Origin: Brachypodius melanocephalos
Taxonomy: Eukaryota > Chordata > Aves > Passeriformes > Pycnonotidae
Length of the DNA stretch: 64,000 nucleotides
NCBI GenBank assembly: GCA_013398615.1
Contig: VZSR01000479.1
Location: 1,398,689 to 1,462,688 of the forward strand
Direction of reading: 5' to 3'
The translations under genes and the position numbers were made by a program. This document shows positions 25,643-36,342 of this stretch, piece after piece. Under the pieces are notes generated by a model that was given only the letters and a program-made list of their open reading frames with translations, was not told the DNA's origin and did not search any database. Position 1 is the first letter of the stretch. Each line of letters starts with the position of its first letter.

Positions 25643-27752
25643 ACTATTACTGCCTTACCCTCTCCAATTAACATTTACAAAAAGTAAAATCTGACAGTAT
25701 TAAATAGCCAAATCTTAGCAATTATTAAAAAGCACAACTCAAGTAATCAAGCCAGTAGTCTATTACTAGAGAAAGAACCAACACTAGAACATGCTAAATG
25801 GTCAGACAAATTCTATATAAACAAGTATTGTAGAACGCCAGCAACAATGTATGGTAATGAGTTAGTTATAATTAGTATCACAAGCCTCAAAATAACTCCA
25901 TCCCCCCAAGTTTGCTGTATCCTGGATACGATAAAATCTTTTTTTTTTTTTCCCAGCATAACTAAAATGGTAATTGAAAGCTGATTTAGGATCAAAGACA
26001 ACCTTAAGTTCATAAATAGTTGTAGCTGGCTGTGAAGTATTCTCGCCAAAATTTCTTGAAAGTACTACAATGGTAGCACACTTGCAGGAACTAAACTGAA
26101 ATAAGATGTTTTCTGAAAGACTTATAGACAAGAAAAGAGCTCTGAGGAGGAAAAAAACCCACAAATGCTTTATCATAGAACCTACACCACTAAGCACTGT
26201 TAGATGAAGGTCATTGTAAAACAGCCTATTTGATGTATCTGAGAAAAAACAAAAGCAAAACCCAAACCTCATAAAAAAATCCTAAAAAGAACAGCCTCAA
26301 CACCATGGGTAAATATGAATAACCACTGAGAAGCCCAAATTACTTGTGTAATTCTTTATTCTTTCCAGCCAGTGTTTTCACAGGACACCAGCAATTACAG
26401 GAGCTTTGTTTTTTATTCATGATTGGCAAAACCCTAGCTTATAATCCCTCTAGGTACCAACTTCAATATTTGCAGTTGTATTTAAATTATTTTCTGCTCT
26501 TTTACCGTAGTTTCTGAAACAATGTACTTTAAGTTTCTAAAGCAGTTCCACAAATATGCACTTCTGGAAGTGTTCTTTTTTGCATTATATGAGGCAGCAA
26601 AGCAAGACAGAAGCAGTGGAAACTTTTAGAGACAAAAGAAACTGGCTACCCAACATCCCTTCCTCGACTGGCCTCCAAGGCTGTTTGTGGGCCTAAACAA
26701 TCCAAATAATTCTGGGATTGAATCTAAAGTATCAGTTCCAAATGGAATTGATCATATTTAGTGATACTTAAGATGGAGGGAAAGAACTCCTGAGCAGAAG
26801 AACGGTGTGGAGTTGCAATTTTGCATAAAGCATGAGCTCTCCTATTAACTGAAACTCAACCAAAAACCCACAGAGAATGTGGCTTTGAATTGATGAAATT
26901 TCTATTATATTTTTATTAAGCGTAATTACCATCTCATGAGAAACTGGATTAATACACCCCATTGATACACAATGTGTAAAAATATCCCCTGTGAATTGCT
27001 ACTGTATATTGTAATCCAGTTGTTTGGGGCACATCTGGATTGCATTCACTTCCTTTTAATACATTTATTATTAAAAAAAAAACTCGTAGTAGAACTCTTC
27101 CAGATTTTTGTCCTCCTGACCAATCTGACCAATTAATTTAGGGATCTGAAGGAATAAATATAATTAATACAATTGAATGGATGACCTATGATACAAACAT
27201 CAATCTCCTGTGTTGTTTTTCTCTCCTTCTTATCAGTGCTGAATAATTAACACACACACAAAACCCGAGTTCATAGCTGAAAAGTGCACTTGAATATCTG
27301 AGACCTGCTTAGAGGCTGATGACCTTTCAGGTAAGAAAGTGAGAGATCAGATCCAACAACTTGCTTGCAGGCTGTGGAGCATTAGCAGCACAAATGCCAG
27401 AGCCCTTGGGACCAGGGGCTGGCAGGGATGGGGATAAGGCAGCAGGACAACAGACAGTGACCAAATGAAACAAAGGATCAGGAGCTGCCACTGGCAATTT
27501 ATGTAACTCTTATGTTTCTCTAAGTTTCTGACCATATCTTTCTGACAAGAAGGTTAATTTTCTCTAATTTGACTACTTCTTTTGCAGAATAATCAGTCTA
27601 AATAATCAGTCTTCTAACATAGCATTTTGCCTGGCTGTGCTACATATGTGCTACGGATTTTTGACCTGGCAGTTCTGTGTAACCTGCACGTACAAGCAAC
27701 CCTGTGGTCATCTTTAAATATCCATACAGTGAAATCATGGAAGCAGCATCCT

Positions 27753-28438
27753 TGTGAAGCAAATAAAGCAAGGACAAAGACTCTCCAACTAGTTAAAGTT
27801 AGAAAGTGGTATGTTTAATTCAGCTCTGGGCACACGGGGAGTAACCTCCCAAAGACATGTGCAAACATCACAGTGCTCCTGCTCTCTATTTATCTACAAA
27901 AGTCTTACATGTTCATTTAATTATCCCATATGCTTATACATATTTATCACCTGACCCCATCTACCCCCACTTCACATTACAATGAGCCCAAAGTCCTTTC
28001 AGGCCTGCCAGCCCTTCCCTCAAATTGGGTCGGTGGGTCTGGAAATGGGTGAGTGTTCTTGAAAGATGAAGCCAGAAGCCTCTTCTTTGCAGTAAACTTT
28101 TCTCCTTTGTCTTTGTTGTCACACTCTCTGGTCTCTTGGGCACAGTCCAAGCTCTCCTGCCTGGTTCTGACTACAGTTTCTTCATCTTCACAATGGCTCA
28201 TCTTTCTTGTCTCCTTCTACAAATATAACTAAGTCAAGCAAGAGATATATAGGCTTACTTTAACTAGCTACATCTGGTAACAAAACCATCCTACATTGCT
28301 TCTACTCTTCTAGCTAAAATCTTAATTAATATAAATTTCTTCTATCCTTCCAGCTAAAATCTTAACTTTTTAAGCCTTTAACTCACTTGAGTGTTGTCAT
28401 GTTGACTCTCAAATTTCAGAAATAGGTATTTCATTACA
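27753..28438 (-). mobile_element. Probable second-family LTR, ERVL-like (minus strand)
   Basis: Read on the minus strand this block resembles an ERV LTR unrelated to copies A-C. The far end reads CCCGTGTGCCCAGAGCTG, then AATTAAA, then TTTATTTGCTTCACA at 27753, an ending of the kind seen in ERVL-like LTRs. The start may be TGTAATGAAA at 28438. Inside, a 27-bp segment is repeated at 40-bp spacing (28299-28325 and 28339-28365, each ending in TAGCTAAAATCTTAA or CAGCTAAAATCTTAA), like U3 enhancer repeats. An alternative outer boundary near 28288 is possible because CATCCT occurs both before 27753 and at 28287-28292. No internal retroviral genes are seen. The family name is not certain. Confidence 0.5.
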
Positions 28439-30294
28439 TCTCTGATTTGCAAGTGGAAAGGGGAGCTGCAGACACAACCCCTCATGTCACCAGTTTACAT
28501 GTGCCATAATCTTCTGCTGACAAGACCTTTCTGCTGTGAGAAAGAACCACGTTGTAAAACAATCCTCTAAACACCTAGAGAGATAAATAATTAAGGAGTG
28601 CTAGGGTAGCCACAGGAAGAGAGGAACCCTTTCTCAGTCATTTCTTACAACAGCAGACTACAAACCAGTGAGCAATTGGCCAGCCTGCTGCACCCAGACC
28701 TGAGCAAACAGGAACAGCCATCAATGCAAGAGCTTGAAGAGACTCCTGATTACATCCCAAGTCTTGAATTTTCACCAGGGAGCCAAAGCACCGGGAATAA
28801 CATATACATTTTTATTTTCCCAAATCATAGGGCTTCCTGACAAAAGAAGCCCAAGATGAGGCAAGCAGCCTGCTGCAAGTGTCAGTAGGAATCTCAAAGC
28901 CCCACGACTGCAGCCTGTAATACAACGGATATTGTTCATTCTGCAGAGCACAAAACTATCACCACAGCTCAGGAAGCAGATCAATAGATTATAAGGAACC
29001 TCACAGTCATCACAATGTCCTCTCTTCTCAAAAGAGAGCCTCACTCAGTTATCTGGGCATATATATGGTTTGTTTTCAGGTGTATATATACCAATATGTA
29101 TACATACACATATATTTTTATACATGCTTTCAGAAGTGGGTATTCAAATGCATTCACATGTATGTAGACAGACACAATCTTTGAGATTTGAACATACAAA
29201 CCTTCCACTAAAGAATCCAAAAGGAACTACTACACTGGAAATCCTTTTGAAACCCATTATAAACAATGAGTTTATATAAAAATCACACTGGAACTAGATC
29301 GAGACATATTTCAGAAGTGCACAAGCTCATGACAATGAGCACCAAATGTGTTTTTAAGAGAGATATAGACTAAATACTTGAGCACTTGTGGCAAAACCTT
29401 AAGAGCAGTTAAAGGCAATAATCAAGTTGACTTTTCAGAGAGAAAAAAAAAATCAAGCAGGATATAGAGATAAGATGACTGTAAAAGAGGAAAATATAGC
29501 ACAAAATTTGTACAACAGCATGGAAAGTGAAAGCGTGATTAAAAAATTATGCCAAAATAATCAGAACAAGGACAATTGTGGGTATTTAAGCAGCAAGACT
29601 GATGCTGACACTGAGGGGAATAACACAGACTATAGAATCCACAAGCTCTTTGGATGAGCAGGAAACATTTTTCAGAAATTTAGCTTACAATACGCCTGCT
29701 GTCATTCCCAACCATTACCTTGAGGAGACTTTCAGCAGGGGATAAACTCTGAAAACACTTCACAGAGAGGTGTTTGGATTTCCGCGTCAAGTCTGAAAAA
29801 CAGAAAATCACTGGTTAAAGCCATCAGCTTATGACACAGAGGTAGTACTGGCAAAAGTGACAGAAAATATCCATATGAGAAATCTGCCCACTGAACAGAG
29901 AATGTGTCAAGGAGAGAGGTGGATTAGTGGCTTTATCTCAGAAGTGACAGATTTCTGCATTTCAGAAGTGCCGTGCTGGAGTGGGTGATGGAAGGACTTA
30001 CATGATCAAGGAGAACCTGTGGCTCACCAGTAGCTGGGGGTTTTGATTTGATCTGAACTCTTTTGTAAAACCCCAAGATTAACCCCATACAGCCACTTTT
30101 CCCCTCTGAATTTCAGGGAGTTGTTTTTCAGGGAGATTGAACAACACTGGAAATATATCCCAATAATATAACCTGAGGACAGGTTAGGAACAAGTCTGGT
30201 TTCAACCTTCCCTCTATACCTCCCCACTCACCCAAGGAATAAAAAGCAATTTTGGGTGGCAATAAACTTTGTTGTATATGCAGCTAGAAGGCAG
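28439..30294. other. No gene seen
   Basis: AT-rich unique-looking sequence. A TATA/CATA-rich stretch lies at 29055-29125. No repeat family or coding signal is recognised. Confidence 0.55.
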
Positions 30295-30398
30295 CATATT
30301 CTTTTCATTTATCATTTAAAGACAGATCATCAGGAAGTCATTACATTGTGAAGATTGGATCTCTGCACTGTTATGGTGTAACTGAGCAGTGCTGTACA
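30295..30398 (+). repeat. Triplicated element, copy 1
   Basis: This is the first of three same-strand copies of one element in this window. The 41-bp core (30303-30343) starts TTTCATTTATC, contains GACAGATCATCAGG and ends AAGTCATTA. It differs from copy 2 at 2 of 41 positions and from copy 3 at 3 of 41. A short CATATTC lead-in at 30295 is shared with copy 2. The 3' half (30344-30398) is more diverged but keeps a GTAACTGAGCA segment matching TAATTGAGCA of copy 3. No open frame crosses it, so it looks non-coding. It could be a duplicated conserved non-coding element or a co-opted fragment of an ancient repeat; the sequence alone does not decide. The similarity itself is certain. Confidence 0.85.
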
Positions 30399-31486
30399 CA
30401 AATATTGTAGATAACAAAACACAAAAAGCTTTCCAGTATTGGACTTGCCCTTTTTCCTACATGATGGTGTTAGGTTTAATCCAGCCAGCAAAAATAAAGA
30501 AAGGAAAATTTTCTCAAAACTTGAACAGAATTTGGTGGATTAGAATCTATTTTCTTAACTATTAACTGTGTAAAAATTAGATAATATAGCCATGATTCTG
30601 GCTGTTTTGTGGCTATGATCTGAACTCCACCTCTGTCTGACAGAGGGCTGCAAACAGGACAGAGGATTACCACCAGCACATACAGAAGGAGTAGGGAAGG
30701 AAGAAAAGCAGGCAGCTTATTTTAATGGACATGTCTCAATTCACAGGTCAGTAGTACCTGTGCTGCTTTTAAGTCAGCACCAAGGCCCCGATGATATTTT
30801 TAAGCTGCTTTTTGCAACATCAGGATCACCATGGATGACAGACTTGCTGCAGGCTAAATTCAAGGAATATGCAGAGATCCTGTAGCAGTTACAGATACTT
30901 CAATACATCCTGTCTGTTTTGGCAGGGGATAATATTAGTGCTATTGAGATAAGGGTGCAGCAGGGCTGGTTGGAAATATCTGTGCCCTGCCTGCTGGGCT
31001 GTGATAACCAGGGGTGTGTTTCACACTTTGGGTGGAGGCAGTGACAGTCCCTGCACAGCACTGGGGAGCAGCAGGGAGCACAAAGAGCTTGGTGCTGTGC
31101 TGGGAGCAGGAGTGATTCTGCATAAGTGAACTCGTATTGCACAACTTCTATCTCACCTCAGCATCAACTCAACTGCTACAGGGCTCAGGTTCTGATCATA
31201 AAATAGGATAAAGGCTTGAAGAGAAGGGGCAGGGAGCAAAAATTCTCTCTGTGCCGAGTAAAGACCACACAGCAACATTTGCTCTGTAACAGAGGAGGGC
31301 CAGAATGAATTGCTCCATAAAGGGTGAAAACCGCGTTTTCATTCTACCCACAGCAACAAAATGACACATCATCACTTTGAAATGTGTTGGTTTCTAACGC
31401 ATAGCAAAGAGTTCTCTCCTCCCAAAGAAGGCACTTTTGTTTCGGTGACTTTTTGAAGAAAAGGCAATACTCAGCAACTGCTTAAG

Positions 31487-31528
31487 ATTAAAAAAAAAAA
31501 AAACCAAAACCAAACAAAACAAAACTTA
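31487..31528 (+). repeat. A-rich tract with C interruptions
   Basis: A run of 14 A at about 31489-31503, then CC and AAAACCAAACAAAACAAAAC. Low complexity. Confidence 0.8.
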
Positions 31529-32139
31529 AGAAAAAATAACTGTATTCAGATTTTTTTTTGCACAAAACTAAACAGCTTTACAAAATCTACTAATCGCTTT
31601 TTTTCCCCTTCTCCTTACTACATTGGTTCAACCTATCCTTGTAAATTAAGTACTACCTCCAAACTTTCCAAGCATTCTTCTCTGCCTTTTGAAAGGACAG
31701 CTGATTACCCAAAAGTGGCTTTGTCAATCTGAGTGCGTGGGCCAAATACCAATTCACAGGTAAGATCATGACAGAGTTCTGAGCCATTAGGATTTGTTTC
31801 AGACACAGAAAGAACATTTCCAAAATTAATTAAAGTTCTGGAAATCTTACTCCTCGGTAATTTGGGGGTAAGGAGTTTCAGCTCTGGCAACTTTAGAATT
31901 ATTTTTTAAGAAGGTTAAGTTATAAGAGGTTCCCATAGATTTGTAGTCATGGAGAGTTGCTCCTGTAACTTCCGTTCAGCAGAAATGCTTAAGAATTATT
32001 GGAAGAAGATAGAAAGAATAATTCCATCACAATTTTCTCTCTACAAACAATAGAAGTAACTATGTGAAAGCAATTTTCTCTCCTACACTATGTCTTAATA
32101 TTAACATAATCATAAACACTTAAGACAGCATTCCCCTCG

Positions 32140-32260
32140 CATCTCCATTATTAATCTCTTAAAGCTGAGTTATGAACAACATAAAACATTAATGAATCAT
32201 GCCCTAATAATTGTTGTCTTATTAGAGCATTTGCCCCATATGGCTTGTTAGATGGTTTGT
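32140..32260 (+). promoter_or_regulatory. Candidate regulatory block, paired homeodomain-type sites
   Basis: CTAATAA at 32204-32210 faces TTATTAG at 32219-32225 across 8 bases, a perfect 7-bp inverted pair. Nearby are ATTATTAATC and CATTAATGAATCATG. The sequence is not low-complexity. Enhancer function is inferred from motif density only. Confidence 0.3.
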
Positions 32261-33026
32261 GTTCATAAGGAAGATAAGTTTCCATTTACCAGAAGATATT
32301 AAAAAACATCCAGCACCCAGAACAAAAAACACACAGTCAATATTCCTTCCATCAACAGCATTTTCATAAATTAATAAAAAATTAATGAAGTAGACAAAAT
32401 GTAGTAATCTGGTTAAATATTAATTTAAGAGCACGTCTGCTGAACTTTGAGCAGTATTTACTGACAGCACCTGAGCCCCAGCCTGGACTGCAGCCAAGGG
32501 CTCACCAGCCCCTCAGATGGGTAAAAAGCACACCCCTAAAACAGGAGAGTTCTCAGCCACACCTGAAACTTCTGTCCATCCTCTGGGCTTTTAAAACTCA
32601 AGCTTTCTATCATGTAGACTATTTTATTAAAGCAACAGTGAAAATTTGCATGTTTTTAAGTTCAATTGTATGATACTAAGTACTTTGATGAACAAGCCAC
32701 TAAATTCAGACTAGAGGTATGAGGCTTGTTTTCCAATTTCTGCTACCTGCCTAAACACCACAATTGCCTCCTCTTTGACTGTAAAGTTTGCAGCCAGCAG
32801 ACAGTGATCCTACAGGACAGATTTATCTTTCAACAAACTTAGACCACTCAGAAAACTTTGTAGAAGAGGGATTTAAAAAGGTAATAATCTGACTGAAATA
32901 AATTTCCCATCAAAGCCATTCCTAACAAGGTTTCATGAACAGAAACTCTATAACCAATAGCTATAAGTACATTTCTCAAGAGAGGAATGGTGGGGCAGGT
33001 CAGCCAGAGAAGCTGCCACACAGGTC

Positions 33027-33212
33027 TGAGGATTCTCATCCCATCTCTGTCACCAACTGTCTCGGTGCTCAGGAGCTGCTCACAAAGTGTTTGCTTCAAT
33101 TCCTCCATCTGTATAATGGCAATGATATCTAATTCAGAGGGATGCTGTGAGGATTAATTAGTTAATGTTGGTAAGTGCTTTGAAGATGAAAAGAGCTACA
33201 GAAGAGATAATC
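33027..33212 (+). mobile_element. Ancient MIR-type SINE (CORE-SINE)
   Basis: This stretch matches the middle and 3' part of a MIR/CORE-SINE. The order is GGATTCTCATCCCATCTCTG (tRNA-related end), CTCCATCTGTATAATGG, GATGCTGTGAGGATTAATTA, then GTTAATGTTGGTAAGTGCTT and TGAAGATGAAAAGAGCTAC. These correspond to the well-known MIR pieces CTCATCTGTAAAATGG, TTGTGAGGATTAAATGAG and GTAAAGCGCTT. MIR-type SINEs were active before amniotes radiated and birds hold few recognisable copies. A copy this legible is therefore either slowly evolving or a candidate for co-option. It does not code for protein. Confidence 0.78.
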
Positions 33213-33318
33213 AGTTTTACAGTCTCTAAAAGCTTTTACCATGTCTGCAGAATTATTTTGAAGTACCACAGGAATATCATCAGGGAGAATCTGCCATTTA
33301 TCACGTACATCCAGAAAA

Positions 33319-33341
33319 GGGAGGGGGCGGGGGCTGGGGGG
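33319..33341 (+). other. G-quadruplex motif
   Basis: Four G-runs of 3, 5, 5 and 6 bases are separated by the loops A, C and CT. This is a textbook G3+ short-loop quadruplex pattern on the plus strand. It is isolated in AT-rich DNA about 105 bp after the MIR copy. Very short loops usually give very stable structures. Whether it forms or acts in cells is not shown. Confidence 0.85.
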
Positions 33342-35248
33342 TTGGAAGGAGCAGGTATGAAAACATTTCAGTGTTAAATCACATATCCTATTCTGAAATC
33401 TGCAGACAAACAGCACAAAGCTCAAGTTTCTTCTGTACAATCTACCTGTACATTGCTGCCATTTTCTTATGAAAACAAACTCCAAATGGCTTTATTGACT
33501 TAACTCTTCCCTTCTTCCTATTTTGAGATTCAGAAACTACAGTGACTTTTAGGTTTCTTTTCTGTGTATTTGAATATCCTGGCTTTTTCTCAGTAAATAT
33601 ATTATAAAGGACTGCAAGATGACATCCCATTCTCTGAAAAAATGACTTTAAGGTCAACTATATAAATTCAGCTTTGGAAGATTTACTTTTGATTCCCTAG
33701 AAAGTCTTCAATGTCTATAGCCCAGCTTAATTTCTGCCTTAATTGGTTTTCATTCCCAATAATCAAAACAGAAGTTTTTAATGAAATAGTCAGAGCCCTC
33801 AAACTTTGCTAAGTCAAGATACAGAAGCATACATAGCTGAAAATTTCAGATTTTTTTTTAAAAAGTCAGTAATAATTCTATGTTACTCACATATTTTCAT
33901 ATCCCATATAAGAATAACCATATCTTCTCTTTGATTTTTAAGGAGAGCATTTTTCATGGATAATTTGAAGCACATTAAAAGAACATCAACCGCTGATGTA
34001 ACTGCTTCACAGTTCGTGTGTCTTCCTGGACAAATTGCTTCCAAGTATAATTATTGTGTACAGCACTGTGATCAAAAATGTATTCTTGAATACACATTTT
34101 TCAAATAAACATCAGAATAAAGAAAAAGAATTTGATCTGACAGATGCTGTCCACATAGAGCACAGCCAGACAAGTACAGATAAGTGATGGGTTGGTGTGC
34201 AAGATGTATATCTGTGTTTATTACAAGGTAAATGCAATGCTGGCTGGCACTGGCTTCAGATAAAATTTCTACAAGAATCAAATACAAAACTTCATTAAGC
34301 CATACTTTCCTCTTCAAAAAACCAGTCTACTGGCTGTCCTACTGTCTCAGTAGTTAGGGTACTACTAACATGTGATGAGACAATCCGCATTCAACATTGT
34401 TGTGCAACAAAATATATATTGCTGCTGCTTATAATCATTATGTTTTACTCATAGCCCCTCCCCTACCTTATGTCAAATGTCAACATTGACAGGCCTGAAG
34501 GAAAAAAAGTAAATGTTTCAGCTCACTCCTCTCTCCTAAGTCCTTTGAGCTTCACAAGGCAGTAATGATTATTTATAGCCCCTCTCTGCTCCCAAAGATG
34601 CCACCCACTACTCTCCCATCACATTTAATTCTGCAAGGTTACACTTCTGTTTTGTGAAAGGAGACAGAATATCCTAACTTAGATGGATCCTTTTATAAGG
34701 GAAAAGATGAAACAGTCTGGAAAAGATTCTGGGTAGCTGGACAATCCCTTGCTATTGCAATTACCCCTATTCTTACAGTCTTTGCCAACTACCATCACTC
34801 TGCCTTGAAATAAGCCAGCTCTGCTGACCCCACAGAACTTTTCAAAGGTGAATCACAATCCCTGGTAAGCTGGACATATCCACTTTGATTATGGCCAGAT
34901 GGTACTTGCCAGGTTTTTTATTCACATTTTCCTTCAGGTTAAACAGTCCTTTTCCCTTTCCCAGTATTTATTCTTAATGCATTTATAACAAGTAGTTATA
35001 AATTCAGATCGTTTCTCCTGCGGGCCCAATGATTAAAGGCCTTTTAGACTCATTTGCATGACAGGTTACCCATTATCCTAATTGTCATTGTACAGCATCT
35101 GACCCATCCTGTCCCCCCACCCCATTTATTTAACATGAAAGAGCAGACTTTAAACAGCACGCCAGTGCAAGGTCATTTTAACACTTCCCTGTGCACAGCA
35201 AATCCTCTGCTAGCTGCACACGGTGGGCAGGTTGCTGTGGTGGGGAAC
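33342..35248. other. No gene seen
   Basis: AT-rich unique-looking sequence up to the candidate regulatory block at about 35.0 kb and the minisatellite. No coding signal. Confidence 0.55.
34995..35095 (+). promoter_or_regulatory. Candidate regulatory block (octamer, TALE, homeodomain motifs)
   Basis: In order: CCAATGATTAAAGG, ATTTGCAT (octamer complement, 35052-35059), TGACAG (MEIS-type, 35059-35064), CCATTATCCTAATTG and TGTCATTGT. This mixture of POU, TALE and homeodomain cores within 100 bp is typical of vertebrate developmental enhancers. Function is inferred from motif density, and no conservation test was possible. Confidence 0.35.
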
Positions 35249-35419
35249 AGCCCCAGAGCAGCCCCACTGCCCCAGGCTCTGTGTCTCCCATTGCCCCAGG
35301 CTCTGTGCCCCCATTTCCCCAAACTCTGTGCTCCTACTGCCCCAGAGCAGCCCCATTACCCCAAACTCTCTGCCCCCACTGCCCCAGGCTATTTGCCCCC
35401 CATTGCCCCAAACTCTGGG
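35249..35419 (+). repeat. Minisatellite, ~23-bp C-rich unit, 8 copies
   Basis: The units follow the pattern A(C/T)TGCCCCAGGCTCTGTG plus CCCCC, with lengths in order of about 17 (partial), 24, 23, 23, 19, 23, 24 and 18 (partial). Two unit classes alternate, with CCCCAGGCT or CCCCAAACT cores. Units 1 and 5 share a shorter variant, CAGAGCAGCCCC. The complementary strand has repeated GGGG runs with 4-10 base loops and might form quadruplexes. The array ends 58 bp before LTR copy C. Proline-rich translations across it are by-products of the repeat, not a gene. Confidence 0.85.
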
Positions 35420-35476
35420 TCCAACTGATGAGCTTCAAACTCACAGTGCAATCTCATGATCCCCAGAGGTTCCGTC

Positions 35477-35874
35477 TGATGCCTTGGAAGGCTGACCTGA
35501 AACAGAGACTGGGCAGATCTGGAGAATAAAGTAGGTATTTATTGAAAGGTCTCTAGGATACAACTTGGGCAGGACAGGGCCTGATCAGGGCTACACTCAA
35601 GGTGGGCTTAGAATGGTCACAAAAATGGCTAACTGGTCATGAGATCTTGCACTTTTATAAGTTTTGAACCATTTGTATATTGGGGTTTAATTGTCCAATT
35701 ACAGCTTCAGGTTGTGAGGTCTCATCCTTCTTGTTCCTCCCTTCAGCCACCCTTGGTTGTGCTTTTGTGCCTGAAAGTTGTCCTTGGTGTGCAGCAGGAA
35801 AAGGATTTGTTTTGTCTGCCTACTCTGACAAAGTAGGAATCTGGAGAACATGAAAGCTCAGTCTTAAGGCATCA
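35477..35874 (-). mobile_element. Solo ERV LTR, copy C (minus strand)
   Basis: This 398-bp LTR is the third copy of the family. On the minus strand it begins TGATGCCTTAAG at 35874 and ends CCAAGGCATCA at 35477, giving a perfect 9-bp inverted terminal repeat TGATGCCTT/AAGGCATCA. A TATA box TTATAAAAG is read on the minus strand at 35652-35661 and AATAAA at 35538-35543. The octamer is mutated (ATACAAAT). It lacks the roughly 50-bp segment near the 5' end that copies A and B share, which explains its shorter length. Flanking 4-mers CGTC and CATA do not support a clear target duplication. A minisatellite lies just outside its 3' end, at 35249-35419. Confidence 0.87.
35652..35661 (-). promoter_or_regulatory. 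LTR TATA box (copy C)
   Basis: The minus strand reads CTTATAAAAG at the position equivalent to the TATA box of copy B. The AATAAA follows about 110 bp downstream on the minus strand. Confidence 0.55.
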
Positions 35875-36342
35875 CATATCCCAGAGTTCACGTTACTGGG
35901 CTGAAATTTTGTGTTTGTTGCTGCTGCCCTTATCCAGCCATTGTGTACCCCAGACTGACACCACCAGCAGATGCCCCCATGCTGGCTCCTTCCAGTGAGC
36001 ACAGGAGGAGGTGCTGTGGGTACCAGCCCAGAGACTGCCCTTTATGCCAGGGGGGTGTGGGAGAGGAGACAGCTTGGGTTTCCTTTAAAAAAAAACAAAC
36101 TTGTGTATACTACATACATCAAGACTCAGGGATGCCTCTGGTATTCCTTTTTCCTTTCTCGAGAATAAATTCCTCAAACCCTTCTCACTATTCCATTTGC
36201 TGCACTGCCTCCTGTGCCTCCTGCTTACCAACACCTGATTTCCAACAAGCATCCAAAACCTGCTTCTGAATGCCAAGGACTTGGTGGAACAACCGCACAA
36301 ACACTGAGCAATGATTCCATGTTGCTTCAGAGTAACCAATAT

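Larger units (their letters stand above)
21063..27752. other. No gene seen
   Basis: AT-rich DNA containing the homeodomain-site block at 22.9-23.05 kb and A-rich tracts. A minus-strand 136-codon frame at 25862-26272 shows no known motif. A small AATAATCAGTCT duplication lies at about 27589-27612. Confidence 0.55.
30399..33026. other. No gene seen
   Basis: AT-rich DNA with a slightly GC-richer patch at about 30950-31110 and the candidate regulatory block at 32.14-32.26 kb. Short minus-strand frames over the GC patch have no domains. Confidence 0.55.

Noticed and set aside
28770..29044. 90-codon minus-strand frame with a hydrophobic stretch
   Set aside because: No signal-peptide logic, domain or splice context; consistent with chance.
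35249..35419. Regular direct repeats suggestive of a CRISPR array
   Set aside because: The units are contiguous and degenerate with no unique spacers, and the genome is eukaryotic.
35054..35529. Three overlapping proline-rich frames
   Set aside because: They are produced by the C-rich minisatellite in all three frames.
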